A DNA stretch of 64,000 nucleotides from Serinus canaria (GCF_022539315.1 NC_066326.1:10432601-10496600), one strand, 5' to 3'; positions 49,091 through 61,932 are shown, counted from the stretch's first letter. Notes: generated by a model not told the origin, from the letters alone. Numbers and translations are program-made.

Positions 49091-52000
49091 AGGCACTCTC
49101 CAGCTGGGTCAGGGAAGGGGACACAGGGATGAGAAGAGGGCAGATGTCCTCCCTCTGCTCTCCCCTGTCACCAGGACCTGCTTCCCTTTGGACCACAGCA
49201 GGATCACCTGCAGGGTGTGCTCAGGTTTGTGGAATCTGTCCATTCAAGTAAAATGAAACCAGCCTTGGTTTGGGGCACCAAGGCTCCTGCAGGACCAAGG
49301 GAGTATTGGAGGGGATATAAAATTCCTCTCCCTGTGCTCAGCCACCCATCCCTGGGGCTCACCAGGTTTGTGCTCTCCTCTCTCCAGTCCCAAACACAAA
49401 AAGCCTTTGGGATGCTGCCAAAACGAGTCCACAGGAGCCCTGCCTTGGCCTGCTCCTCTTACTTAGAGAAGTTTCTGCCTCAGAACTACCTTCCCAAAAC
49501 CTCCCATCTGCCCATCAGACATTCACCTCAGATGATCTCTACCCAGGGCAAAGTGAGAAGCTCAGGCTGGAAAGCAGCAGGTACAATAGAGGATGCAGGT
49601 AGAAGGCAGAATCAATGACTTCAAGAGAAAAACTACAATTGCACCCCATGCTGTCACAAAAAACAAGCCATATCCCAGCTAACAGAGGAGAGAATCACTC
49701 TTTTTTCCCACCAGCCAATGACTTAAATTGATCTAATGTAGGAAGTCATCCTGACTAATCCTAATTTTATAGAGTCTAATGGCCATCACTTAGCTGTGAT
49801 CACACTTTACCCAGTGTGTGAAAGGGACAATGGTCGAGTTAGGGTTGGATGGGAGGGCAAGTGAGAGATTATCTGCTCTACAGCTGTTGAAAATGAGGCA
49901 GGAAAGGAGGGTGGAGGGGAATAAACCCACCCTGACTGAGCAAGGCAGTTCCTTAGCACATCACAAACTGCATGAACGGATCCTGAGCAACTGCAGAGAT
50001 CTCCACTCTGTATTGGTTTTTAAAGATTTCTTTCCCTGTAATCTGCCTTTTAGGATCTAAATGGGCCATGACAAAAGACCTCTGATTAAGCACTTCTTTT
50101 GCTTTGTTACACTTCTGGGTGAAATTGGTGTTCCTGAAAATAAAATAACCTAGTAAAAATGAAAAGAGAGAGGACTGATTGCTTGCTCTCAATGCTGGAG
50201 GCCCTTCACTCTCTGGTCCAAAGTTGTTGGAATTTTAGCCATAACTCGTTCTGGGTCAAATGCAACATTTTACTCAATCACAAATAAATAATTTGATTTT
50301 AGGTTTTGGGAAACTTATTCTAGCTCTATGAAACATCATATAAAAAATACTTAGGTTGCTTTTTTTCTACTCTGAGGAAAACTTTTTAAGCATTTTAAAA
50401 CAGAACCCGTTTGCCAAAACAGACAAAGCTGCAAAATTATTTGGCTAACCCAGGCCTGCAATTCAATAAAATGATTATGAGCTAGCCCATCCAGCTTTAC
50501 TATCAAAGGAAAGTAAGCTTCTCATTTAAGTTTCTTTTTCCAGTGGGATTTTACAAAGCTTAGAAGAGACATTTTTTCTCATTTTCTTTAAAAATTATCC
50601 AAGAATTAGCTTTATAAGGACCATGGTGTCTGCAGGGGGAACAAGCAAATTAAACTAACTAAAAACAAAACCAACAAACACAGCAACATTTCCCCAGTGC
50701 TTTCCCTGTGCTTGGGGAAAGGAAAGATAAAATTGAGCACCACAGTGCAGAGGGAGCCCATCTCCTGTCCCTTCAGCAATCCAAGAGCTCCTTGCCCAGC
50801 AGGGAGGACATGCTTCAGCCATCACAGCCTGTGCCAATCCACAGCCACTTAGCAATCCAGGGCACACACACTCCTTCAGCTCAAAGCTCTGGTTTTTTGC
50901 TTCCCCCTAGGAGAAGTGAAACGCTGCATTACACAAATGTGGTACAAGCAAGTGGCATCTCTGCTGAACAGGGCTGATGATGCTTGCAGGACACATGCAT
51001 GGCTGGAAGGTTAAGTCCTGAAGTGATGAAGTGACAAAGTGAGGAAGGATGGGCAGAGGAGCTCCTCCTTCCTCTGTGATGGCCATTGTGCTCTGGCAGG
51101 GAGGAGAGGCATGTTATTACTCTTGGAATCTAAACTGCATACAAAATAGGGTGCTAAAGGGTGGAAGATAACACATCTGAACATCTCTCAGAATTCTGCT
51201 CTTAGGGAGGATTGTAGGCAGTGGAGGGGAAGCAGCAGAGGGAGTTCAGTCCCAGAAACTATGGCTGCAGTGCCAGGCACAAGCACCTGAGCCAGTAAGG
51301 GGCTAAATGTCCCCATGGCTTGCCAAGATAAAGCCCTCAGCTTGGTAAGCAAGGCAATGCCTGCCACTTACAGCAGAATGAGTCTTTCTAACTCTTTCCC
51401 TCTGTAAAAGTGATTCCATAAGTCCCAGGTTACCAAGCAGAGGGAATCTGGATTGCAGAGCATTGCTGGTACAACTGAGGTAAATCTTTAGAGGTCTTTC
51501 ACTGCCCGGGAGAATCGGCTCTCCTTCATCTCAGAGGGAATTTTTCACAAGCATTGGATCCCTTAGCAGTCCAAACACACGTCTGGTTTTTATGGGTCCA
51601 CCCAGTTCTCATCCAGGAAACTGAACAAAAAATTTGGTTAATGAAGATTTCAAAGTCTGCATTAGCTGTTTGTTCCAACTGCTTCCTGAATAAAGCAGCC
51701 AGACTGGGGAGTCAAAAGCAACTCTGAGCCACTGGCCAAGCCTCTGCACCAGTCAGTCTGATGGGCTGAATTCTGCTCTTCTTTGCCCTCTGGCACACAC
51801 ACCTGAAAGGTCAGGGCACTCACTTCATCCTGATAACTCTGGACTGGGAGGCAAAAGCAGAGGAATATCTGAAAGACCCCTGTGTTTTTCAAGTTTATAC
51901 ACTGCTGTTCCAAGGGAGAGAAGAAGTGAATTTCCTCTCAGCCCCAGAGACCTGAAGATTCAACAATGTCCATACAGATGTCAGAACAACTCTCTTCTTC

Positions 52001-55000
52001 ATCTCTCCCTGAGATCTCAAACACCTGCTTCAAACATCCCTTTAAGCAAAAAGGCAGTTGGGGTTCCAGATATTTTACTTTGCAACCAAATGATTTTTTT
52101 TGTCCCTTCAGCATCCATCCCATGCTTCTTTTTGCAATTCTGTTGCCTAATTTGCAAGAGCAAATTGCATGAGAGGACAATCTTTTGCCTTTCACCTCTG
52201 CCCCATTACTCATTAGGTGTACAACTTCCAAAGTAAATGTTCCAGGGACAGAAGTAGGAGGTAGCAGAAGATTTTGCTTTTGGGGACAGGTTCTGCAGAT
52301 AATTCTTGAATGGGGAGATTAATAAAGCAGTAGGAAACCTGAAGTTTTAGTGACTCAGCTCCTTTCCTATCAACCCTTGAAAAAAACAGTGAAAGAAAGC
52401 CATGATTTGCCCAGAGAAGAAGGTAATTAGATAAAGCAAGATGCATGGGTGCTTGATAAACTCTTCCCTCAAACCCTCTGTGGTTGTTCCCAAATGTGCA
52501 CAGAAGCTTGGTGTTCCCACCAAAAAGAAGCATTTCCAAGGCTCCCCATCAGAACAGGGGAGAAGGAAGGTGGGAGGCAAGAACAAGGAATTGAGTTGTC
52601 CAGGTTGAGCCTGCAGAGCCACAAGTCATGTGCTGTCCCCTCCAAGGTGTCAGAGTCCTGCTTGCCCTGGGTGCTGGACCATGAGCCTTTGGATGTGGCC
52701 GCCACCAGAGCCCTGAGCTGCAGCATCACAGCCCCCTGATCCCAGCTCCACTGCAGCAAACCTTGGCAAGGGCTGGCTCCTCATTCCTTCCAGTGCTCAG
52801 ATATCCTCGACCACACCTCTGGGGAGAGAGGAAATTGTCAGCCAAGCAAATTGCTTTTTGGATTGCTTTTTGTCCCCTTGTGAGGGCTTAACTTTAGGAG
52901 CTATCATGGGAAGGGGTGACATGATCAGGTGAAAACCCCACATCCCAGAGGTTGCTTCAGGGACACAATATATATTAATAAATTAATTCCTTGCAGCTGA
53001 GGCAGAAGCACAGAGCAGTCACTGCTGCTTCAGAAGACTATAGATTTTTGATTAAGCACTGTGGAGAAAAAGACCTATTTTATACCTAAATAATAAAAAT
53101 AATAAAGGGAGACAAATAAATAAATAAGTAAATTCTGCTTGATAAATGCATTATTAGCTGTAGTAGGAGCAATTACAAGAAGAATGGGAAGTGACAGCTG
53201 CAGGTCCCAGATAGCCAAAGCACAAAAGAGGAATTTTAGACAAATGTCCTTCAGATAATGGATTTGTTTCTCATCTAGTTTGGGGAGGGAGTTGGGAAGT
53301 ATGGGAAGCATTAACAGGCTGTGCCTCCCATAGGGAGCAGAGATGCTGCAGGAATAATTTAGCTTTTTTTTTCTTCCCTCGTGCACCTGATTTCATATTT
53401 GTGTAAAGCAATGTGGGTTTCTCTGTCCTCACCCTCCTTGCTCAGAGCTATTCCCATAAAGAGAGAGAAAAGAGGGTCCTGGGATTGCCTTCTCCATAAG
53501 CATGTCTGTTCCAGGACTGGAAGCTCAGATTAATAAGGGAGTGAGGTGACCTCTGGGAATGGGATCTCCAGCTCTGGGAGTGTCCATGCTGGGGGAGGAC
53601 AATGGAAACTCGATGGCAGCAGCCCAACAGAAACCACCCAGAAGCTGCTCTTGGGAGGTCTCTTCCTCCAGATACCCCAGGGAGTTGCAGAAGTAAGGTC
53701 TGCCATGGGTATCTCACTCACCAGGCTCTTTGCTCTGCCTGATCAGCCTCCCCAGTACATGAGATCCACTCTCCCAAGTCCATTGCCCAGAGCAATGCAT
53801 TCCAACACAGCAACCCTTCAGCCCTGCTGGGCCAAAGCAGCATCTCTTCCCCTGTGCCACCTTCTACATTTGTGAGCCCAGGGTCACCTGGCCTCAAGTC
53901 TGTGTATTCCCTCTGCTGAGTGATGCCTGGCTGGGACATGGAGGAGAAGCAGCTTGGTGGAGCCATAGGGGATCATTCTGCTCCAGACCTTGTGCCAAAT
54001 ATCCAAGGTAAAGTTGCTGGGATCTTGCTGTAAAATCTTGCCTCAATGCTTTTCCCAACAAGGATGAGCAGTGAAAAAAAATGAAGCAAATTCCTCCATT
54101 TTTTGTCTACTGACCAGTTCTGTCCATGCTCCAAGGCTGGTGTCTGGAGCCACACCTGTTGCCCTTTTCATGAGGAGCACACACCTTTTACTGCTTTAAC
54201 CCGCAGCACTTTTTGAGCCACACAGTAATGAAAGCTTTCAGCCTTTTCAGGAGCATGGCAAGGCATAGGTGATGGAAGGTGGAGGGAGAATGACTCCCCT
54301 GGATTGCAGTGCTTTCCATAATAACAGTGTGAGAACCAGTTGCAATTTTCTGGGGATGATGACACTGAGGTCAGACGAGCTGTATGGTAATTTACATCCA
54401 GGAAAATGTAACCAGACACGACCAGACAATGAAGGATCACTCTTTCAGTTATTATGAACAAAGAACATGCAGCAGGAAATCATAGAGGCCTCTCTACAAG
54501 ACCCCTTTGCCTTCAGCTTAGCTCCATCCCAGCATAATTGCACTCCCAGGTTTGCATTAGTATTTTCTCCTGCCTCTCCCATGTCCTCTTCTCCCTGTGT
54601 GTCATTTTGAGCCATTAGCAAAGATTGCACAACCCTACTAGGGATCCCCTGAAGGCAAATATAAACTTTCCTAACAAAATATGATCAGTCCAGCCTGAGG
54701 CAACACCCAGGAGGGAAGATTTCAGCCTGAGTGGTTACAACTGGGGAAAGGTTCAACAGAAAGTGGCATATAATAATAGGAAATGTGAGGCAGCCCTAAT
54801 AGAAAGCACATTACAGGCCTGTGCTCTGCATATAATGTCTTGTCTCCAAGTTAATTGCTCAGCAGTTCAGCAGACAAACAAAGACTGATGCTGTGACTGT
54901 GCAAGTGGCAGGTCTCATTCTGCCATGAGCTTCTTGCTGCTAAAAAAAGCCTCTCCCTGTGTGCTGTCCCCTGCCTGCCCAGGATGGAAAAGTGTCTGGG

Positions 55001-57989
55001 AGATCAGCTCCCTGCAATACCAAGTGGCCCTCCTGGACCTAAGGAGCTGAGGGTCTGCCCCCCTGCAATGGCTGCACTCCCTCCTGTCAATAGAAGTGTT
55101 GGGCTGGAGCAGGGTTCCTGCAGTCTCTGCTCATCTCCCATGCAATCCCTTCTCCAGCCCCAAGAAGGCTTACAGGCAGAACTTTGGTCATTGCAGCTCA
55201 TGGCTGGGGTTTTGAAACTCTGCCCGTTCTGCTTCTGTAAAAAGAGGCACCTACAGGCACTGGGACAGCAGCACTGGCTCTGCTGATGCAGAGTTGTTGG
55301 AGCAAAGTCTGAGGCTGGGAACAGGGAGCATCCTGCAGTTAGGATATGCCCAGAGGACTGCAGGCAATCCCAGCAGTGTCTCTGCTGATGTGTAAGAATA
55401 TGCATAGGTCTGAAGGAATCTGAGGGAAGAAGATTTATCAGCTGGGATGGGCAAGGGTTGGAGGACAATAAAACAGGATTGTGAGTGGACTTGGTTATTC
55501 TTTTCTCACACACAGACTTGGTTAATCTTGTTTTACAGGGATCTAGATCCATCCCACATGAAGACAGGTAGGACAAGTTCATCTACCCAATCACCTGGAA
55601 ATACATTGGCACAGAGAGCTGGGAACTCAGATCACATTTATTAAAGAGGAGAGGAATCCTGTACCTGACATCATGATTTGATTTGTTGGATTTTGCTTCT
55701 CCATCCCTTTTGCCATTCCCGTGTGCACAGAACTCTGTTTATTGCTCTTGAAAGGTTACCACAGGTCCTGCTCTGGTTCCTCCCTGCCATCATTCCCCTC
55801 TGAGCCTAGAAAGGGAAGGGGAGAGAAGGGGAAGGAAGCAGTATTATTGTTTTGTGAGATGAACAAGGCTCTATGGTCCTTCACATCCAGGAGAGGTCAG
55901 TCCAGACCACCAAGTGAAGAATCCCTTCTTAAACATCCCTTGCTCTCTCAGGAGTGGTTCTTCCTATGATGGCAGCTGAAAGTCCTGCAGGGTTGTGACA
56001 CAGATGGAAAAGAGATCACTTCTCTCCCAGGCAGTGCAAAGTTTAGCCCACTTCCACTCCTGTGCACAAGCAATGGGTGACAGCAACTCAGTCCCAGGGC
56101 TCAGTGCACACTTGCAGGGCTAGGGGCATGAAGGAGGGAGTGTTGCAGGAGATGCCCAGTGACCAGAATTAACCCCTACACCATTCACAGAGTTATCAGT
56201 CTCTGGCTCTGGATCCAGAGATCCAAACCATGATCCATGGGTACCCTTGGGTACCACAGTATCTCACAGGGGACTATTTCAAGAGCTATTTTCTCCTTTA
56301 CCCACAAAGACATACTTTTCCTGTGCTGAGTGTAAAGACAGCCTGGGAGCCCAGAAAGGCTGTCTCCATCACATGGAAGATGGCACAGCCATCCTAGGCA
56401 GGGCAAACATCTCTTCTGCAACAGTTTCTGCTTTGTCCCTGGGGCTGCCCAGAATATCTCTGCTGGTTAGAAGGGTGTACTCACACATCTAAATATGCAT
56501 GCATGGACTGAGGTGGGCATGAGCAGGAACTCCATGTTCACTACTCAGTAAGGTCAGCATCTCACAACTAATCTGATGCTTCTTCAAGTCTGCACAAGCC
56601 TGTGCCCACCACATGGCACTGAAGACTGAATCTGCAGGGCTTGCTAAGAATGGCATTAGCATCCCTGTCTGTCCCTGCTGGGACAGAGCTCCTTGGCACT
56701 TGGCTTGGCAAGACTTTCTACGTAGACTTAAGGGCTATCTATGAGAAAAGTCAAAAATCTGATATTCCTGATTGCAGGAACAACTGGTCTCACCTGGAAT
56801 AATACAGCAGGAGGTGTAATGAAGTGTTGGTGTTTGGCAGCAAATAGGCCTAGACAGATTACCAGGCTGTTTCTAAATGGCAGAGGATGAATGGCCAGAG
56901 GTGAAAATTGTTTCTTCTCAGGAGTGTGCTGTTTGCAATAGGCTCACTGCCCAGGAGGATACTGTAAGTTATCCCATGGCAAAAGATATTCTAATTTGTC
57001 TTCAGCTCAGCCTACAAGGCTGTAATCAGTGCTGCTAATCTTTAATAAAAGGGGTTCACAGGAGCCTTTGTTTTTAATGACATGGTGGGTGATAGCTCTT
57101 TCTTGTTATAATCCCCTCTCAGAAGGCATCTGATGGGGAAAATGTCTCCCTTGACAGTTTGCTTAAATTTTCATTTGCCAAAACACTGAATAAACTTCTT
57201 GTTTGTCTAATGGAACTAGAAGGAATTGTGACACATTTATTGTTTGTTTACTTCCTCACTGGGGCACCAGCTAAATTGAAGATGTCATCACACAGCAATG
57301 CGAATCAAGCTTCTTAATTTAACTGACTGGTTTGCAAACAAGGGTCTCCAAAGCACTGCTGAACCACACAGACTTTACAGTGACCATGGACTGAAACACA
57401 TCTGAACTACAAGCAGGAGAAGCAATGCAATGGGGACATAACCCCAGAAAAGCTGCTTCTTTTACAGGTTATCTCACAGAGGCTCTGGTCAGATGGTATC
57501 TGTAAAAGCAGCCACAGGAAGACAAAGAGAGCAAATTTTCCTACAAATCCTACATAATTAGCAGCTGCTGCTGGATTAATGCTAGCTCTAATTCTGAGTG
57601 GGTAGAGGGGGGTCTGCATTTCTTGCCTGAATTCCCTCTATTATTCACTCATTTTATGCCCTTAAAACCAGGAGTAGAATTACTCTCATTCTACACTGCA
57701 CTAAGCAAGGAGAGCAGGCAGCAGTCAGGATGCAGACAGAGGAGCAGTCCCCCACGGATCGGTGAGATTTTCAGACAGATCAAATGTTGAGCTTCAGGTA
57801 ATTGGCAGAGATCCTTTAATGTCTGAGTTTAACACTCACCTACTAGAAGAGAACGCAATTAAGCAATGAGATTTGGAAGAGTCTGAAGTGCCAGGTATAA
57901 TAATTCAGCTGTAGTGAGCTGTTCAGAGGAAAGCTGAAGGCTGAGAGCTGTCAATTATACCAGAGGTGAATTAATACAACCAAATTCAT
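49091..57989. other. No gene seen in about 9 kb
   Basis: Ordinary single-copy DNA with one AT-rich tract (53085-53134). The longest frame is 192 codons at 55004-55582 on the minus strand and has no domain or transcript context. No interspersed repeat was recognised. Confidence 0.6.
53085..53134. repeat. (AAT/AAAT)n AT-rich low-complexity tract
   Basis: AAATAATAAAAATAATAAAG is followed by GGGAGACAAATAAATAAATA and AGTAAAT. This is a short degenerate (AAAT)n and (AAT)n tract. Confidence 0.8.
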
Positions 57990-58200
57990 GCACTGAAGCA
58001 TCTTATTATTGCTATGATCACACTTTATTATGAAGCAGTTTGGGTGAGGTTATATTTTTAATTTATTTATCTATGTTAATTTTGTACAGAGGCAAATAAG
58101 TTATGAGTTGGGAATTGTATTAATTTCACTGCTTGGAAATATTTTAATAGCCGATTAGGTTGTTTGTTACTTGATGCTTTTTTCCCCTCTTCTTTCTGCT
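57990..58200. promoter_or_regulatory. AT-rich enhancer-like block
   Basis: The block runs from CATCTTATTATTGC through TTTTTAATTTATTTATC, ATTGTATTAATTTCAC and TTTTAATAGCCGATTAGG. It is complex AT-rich sequence with a single retained CpG in a GATTA (PITX/OTX-like) word. There is no coding frame. Confidence 0.3.
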
Positions 58201-58490
58201 CATTAGAAAATTAGTCTTTTTTACAAGAAACACCACGGGCTAGCAAACCATAACCCCTCCTTGTTTTCATCCCCCACTAAATTTACTGCCCCCTAAACTC
58301 AGCTCCCTTATCATACATTTCCTTGCCTTCCCTGTGTTCATTTGAGGGTTTGCCTCTCCAGTGCAAACAGAAGCAGATTTTACTGTCTGGAGGGAAGTCT
58401 CCCCATCCTCCCCAAGGCAAAACACTGCATTTCACTCATACAGCAAGCACAAGGGGGCTCAGCAATCAGAATCCACAATCAAGGAAAATC

Positions 58491-58639
58491 ATCATAGAAT
58501 CACAGAATGGTTAGAGTTGGAAGGGACTTCAAACATTATTTCATGTTTCAGGCTCCCATCCATAGTCAGGATCACCTTCCACTAGATCAGGTGGCTCAGC
58601 CTGGCCTTGAGCACTTCCAGGGATGGAGAATCACAATTC
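58491..58639 (-). mobile_element. CR1 LINE 3' end, 5'-truncated copy
   Basis: Read on the plus strand, the segment starts with the reverse complement of the CR1 3' terminus (ATCATAGAATCACAGAATGG). It then follows the usual order of CR1 3'-UTR blocks: GTTGGAAGGGACTTCAAA, CACCTTCCACTAGATCAGG, GGCTCAGCCTGGCCTTGAG and CACTTCCAGGGATGG. Similarity fades at about 58639, so only roughly the last 150 bp of the element is present, which is typical of 5'-truncated CR1 retroposition. A short internal part of the usual sequence after the 'CAGGT.GCTCA' block is missing. CR1 is the dominant retroposon of birds, so this is the main evidence for an avian source. It holds no coding capacity. Boundaries are by eye and may be off by 10-20 bp. 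Confidence 0.93.
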
Positions 58640-59254
58640 AGCCACATCCAGCAAATAATGTCACATTTTGAGGGCAAGATTGCACTGCACCCTCTATCAG
58701 CAGCACTGCTCTTCACAGACCAGGCAGGCTGGAGGGGAACCACACAGCTCAGGGAAGATGCTGAAGTGCTTTCTGGTTCTAGGTCCTGACATATCACCCA
58801 GGCAAAAGTCACTGGTGCCCGGTGCACATTTGGGATTGGTGTAAGCTGCCTCTTCACAGGACGTGGCACAGAGGAGAGCAGTGAAGCCAAGGACCATGTA
58901 CACGGATTGGACACAGCACAGGAGACTGCAGGCAGGAGGCTGATGCTGCATTCTTGCAGTGAAAGTGCTCCTGGGGTATCCAGCCTGCACCCTGTAACTG
59001 CACAGAGCTGACCTTCTGGGAAGCAGAAAGGAAAAAGCAGAGCTGGGGGAAGAATAAATAAATTCTGTGATCTCTCTTGTTTCCTTACAAAACTATGTGA
59101 GATAGAAACAACAATGTTTGAAAGCCCTGAGATGGTGCTGGGAGTTTTGCCCATCCCATTCAAAGAAACAGAGATGTCTGAATATTTGCCACTTTTACAC
59201 TCTAGACATCTCAAGCAGTTTAGAGAAATTAATAAGTTTTTCACCTTGAGAGGA

Positions 59255-59294
59255 CAGTGCTCCAAGATTTTCCACAGTGCTCCAGGATTTTCCT
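59255..59294. repeat. 20-bp tandem duplication
   Basis: CAGTGCTCCAAGATTTTCCA at 59255 is followed directly by CAGTGCTCCAGGATTTTCCT. The two copies differ at two positions. Confidence 0.9.
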
Positions 59295-60039
59295 CCTCCA
59301 CACACGTGGCACAGGTGATGTGAGGTTTGTGGTCTGCTAGGCATTTGTCTGTGGTGGAGCAGGAGTGTCTGCAGACACCAACCACAGCCCCTGCCTCTGG
59401 CAGGTCACTGTCCCTGGGCTGTCCCTGCCTTTCCATGACCTGCTCTGAATGGGAAGAGCCTTTCAGGGCCTCAAAGTGAGGGGAAAGACCACCACTCCAT
59501 TGCCTTGGCTGCAGAAATATCAGCACAACCTCCACAACTGTAGCTGCTGGAAGCTCAGAAAGTTAGAGGAATCCTACAGTAACATTTTTCTTTGCCTTAA
59601 TTACCGAAATAGACAAATGGGAAATTGGCCCATCATGAAGATAAATAGCAATAAAAAAATGCAGTTGAGAAAAGTGTTACTGCTAAATTATAATTAACCA
59701 CCCACCAGCAGGTACCTGACAGAGGTGAGAGGGGAGGCTGTGAGCAGCCCCTCTCATTGGCCATCAGCACTCCTGCAATGCTCCTCGTTACTGCACCTCT
59801 GGGGCACTTAATGCACCATTCTGCTTTCAGTGCAATTATAAAAGGCCACTTACATTTGCCACCCCCCCCCTCTTTGTCTCCCCACCCCAAGATCTCTAAT
59901 AGTCTAAATTATCAGCAAATTGCCTATTTGATAAGGGCAAGCCATTTTGCATTGAGAGCTGAACTATTTCCCACTTCTGGGGGATAATATTAGGCAAATA
60001 ACAAGCATCATTCTTTTGACATGTACAATTATTTGGCAA

Positions 60040-60345
60040 GTGTATGTTTGAATAGCCTGCTCCTTTGTGTGACAGGGTCCGTTCCCCATTAGCATACTTG
60101 ACAGATGAATATGCTTGGTCCTTGTGGAAAAAAAACCTGGCAGTAACCATGGTGATTGGGAGACAATGTTTTGAGTGAGGGATGTATTATCAATTTCAAC
60201 TGGAAGTGGAAAAAAAAAAAAGAAGTGCACCACTAACGAGCTGATCTGCAATACAGGAGATGTACATTGTTCCCAGGTAATTAAACCAATCTTGGTACTA
60301 CTTTTAAACTCACATAAATTAGAGTCAGATGTGTCTACCTGTTTT
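60040..60345. promoter_or_regulatory. Enhancer-like block with X-box
   Basis: The block includes CCATTAGCATACTTGACAG (TTGACAG is TALE-like), the X-box-like site at 60143-60156, CACTAACGAGCTGATC and GGTAATTAAACC. It carries an A12 run at 60210-60221. The density of distinct factor-like words and lack of repeats suggest constraint. A 191-codon minus-strand frame crosses it without protein-like content. Confidence 0.35.
60143..60156. promoter_or_regulatory. RFX X-box-like site
   Basis: GTAACCATGGTGAT is a near-palindrome of the X-box form GTNRCC-AT-GGYNAC bound by RFX factors. The left half fits well and the right half deviates at two positions. It lies within an enhancer-like block (60040-60345). 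Without conservation data the role is inferred. Confidence 0.4.
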
Positions 60346-61627
60346 GCTGTTTTCCTTGTTCCCAATTGAGGTTTTTCTCCTTGAGTTTTAATTAACTTTC
60401 CATTTGAAGGAACTGAAATAAGGCTTTCTACATCCTCCAAAGTTTTGGGGACCCCAGGGCAAAGTGGGTCACGAGGACACACCCTGTTCCTGGGTGTGCT
60501 GGGGAGGAGATGGGTAACAGTCTTAGCAGTCCCCACCACCTTTTGGGGTGCTCTGGCTGTATTTGGAGCTGTCCCTTTAGGGCTGTGGAAAGAGATGTGG
60601 AGGGAGATGTTGACCTCACATCACCTGTCAGAGCAAGCAGCTCAGCAGGGGCTGTAGGGACCTTGCTGAACCAAAGCCAAAATGCAGAGACTAGTTCCCA
60701 CCTCGTGGATCTGATTTCACATCAGGGTAGCTCTGATATTTGCACTGGGTCTCAGCTCCTCCTGTGCACACAGATTTCCCAGTGGAAGTTCTGGGGATGG
60801 AGGCAGACACTTGGGGTTACCTGGGGCATCTGAAGAGACAGCTCTGGGTACAGCACCAGACCCTCACAGGGAGGAGAGGGATCCATATGCCTGTGCTTGA
60901 TCAGAGTGGCTGTTCTTGTGCCTTTCCTCTTTGGGAAAAAGACCAAATAACCCATGGGTAGCAATGCTTTGTATTGAATCTTGTGCATTTCAATCTTTAC
61001 AAAACAGATAAAAAGCATCTTCATTTTGTCTTGGTAATTACTTTGCATCAGCTTTGCTGGGAATAGAGTGACAAAACACCCAGGCAAGGAGGATCAGGAC
61101 CAGATTTTCCTTCATGTTAGGTTAGTAATAAAACCAGCAAACAGAAAGCATTGCCTAGTTCCTCTCCAAAGTCCCTAAATCTCTGTCACACATAACCCCA
61201 CTTTATGGAAAAAAAAGGCAGATTATAGAAAAAAGGTTATTATTTGCCATTTGATTAGGAACAAATTCTCTACAGTCCTTCATTAGAAGGAATGTCCCTG
61301 CCTTTTTAGATATGAATTTGCCACCATTTCCCACACACCTGGTGCTCTCTCCCTTTTATTACTGTAAAATATCGACTTGGAAAATGCTGAGTCAGGTGCC
61401 TGAGGTCAGAGAAGGCAATTTTTACTGGAATAATGAACCCCTCTGCCTTTTAGGCATTTTTTTTCCCTTGCCTTTCCCTTGTTACTGAGTCTATTTTAGG
61501 CAAATACTTGATTTTTATTTTTTCCCCCCACCCCCATCTTCTGTCCCCGAAACTCTCCCTGTTTTGGACTCTGGCAGGTTGAGAGCTACAGTCAGAGGCA
61601 TGGTTCCTGGTGTCCATATGGCTCGGG

Positions 61628-61635
61628 ATGCAAAT
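61628..61635 (+). promoter_or_regulatory. Octamer (POU) motif ATGCAAAT
   Basis: A perfect ATGCAAAT octamer lies at the start of the GC-rich patch that contains the quasi-palindrome. Eight-base motifs occur by chance about twice per 64 kb on two strands, so the call rests on motif identity only. Confidence 0.25.
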
Positions 61636-61739
61636 CACCAGCTGCATGGCACTCTGGGGACAGCCCTGGCCGGGGTCACCCAGCGAGGCAGGGCACGCCC
61701 CGTCCCCCGGGGATGTGACAGCCCTGGATCCTTGCCGTG

Positions 61740-61799
61740 CCTCTGCTGCAGAGCCTGCCGGTGTCACAGCTGTGACAGCACCGGGGCTCGGAGCAGAGG
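61740..61799. repeat. 60-nt quasi-palindrome (about 25 paired positions)
   Basis: The left side is CCTCTGCT-gca-GAGCC-tg-CCGGTGTCACAG (61740-61769). The right side is CTGTGAC-agc-ACCGG-GGCTC-gg-AGCAGAGG (61770-61799). Capital blocks are exact reverse complements in nested order, and lower case marks small bulges or an internal loop. The centre is CAGCTG, an E-box, with no unpaired loop in DNA. As RNA it would fold into one long bulged hairpin of pre-miRNA-like size. It sits in a local GC- and CpG-rich patch (about 61600-61820). Confidence 0.9.
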
Positions 61800-61906
61800 A
61801 GGCTTCTGGCCCCTCCTTGGGAGCCCAGCTGCAAATCCCTGCAAGACTGCAGCACCAGAGCAGCTTCTTTCACTGCAGCACCTGTGCAGCTCCCAAAGCT
61901 TCCAGC

Positions 61907-61932
61907 AGCCTTGGTGAGCAGCCTTGGTGAGC
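61907..61932. repeat. 13-bp perfect tandem duplication
   Basis: AGCCTTGGTGAGC occurs twice back to back. The perfect identity suggests a recent slippage event. Confidence 0.9.

Noticed and set aside
48246..49196. 316-codon minus-strand open frame as a gene
   Set aside because: It lies in GC-rich, stop-poor DNA and crosses a 50-bp tandem repeat that shifts frame each unit. Its translation has no domain and is low in protein-like character.
59964..60539. 191-codon minus-strand frame as a gene
   Set aside because: It contains a poly-Phe run from the A12 tract and overlaps an enhancer-like block. No protein family resemblance.
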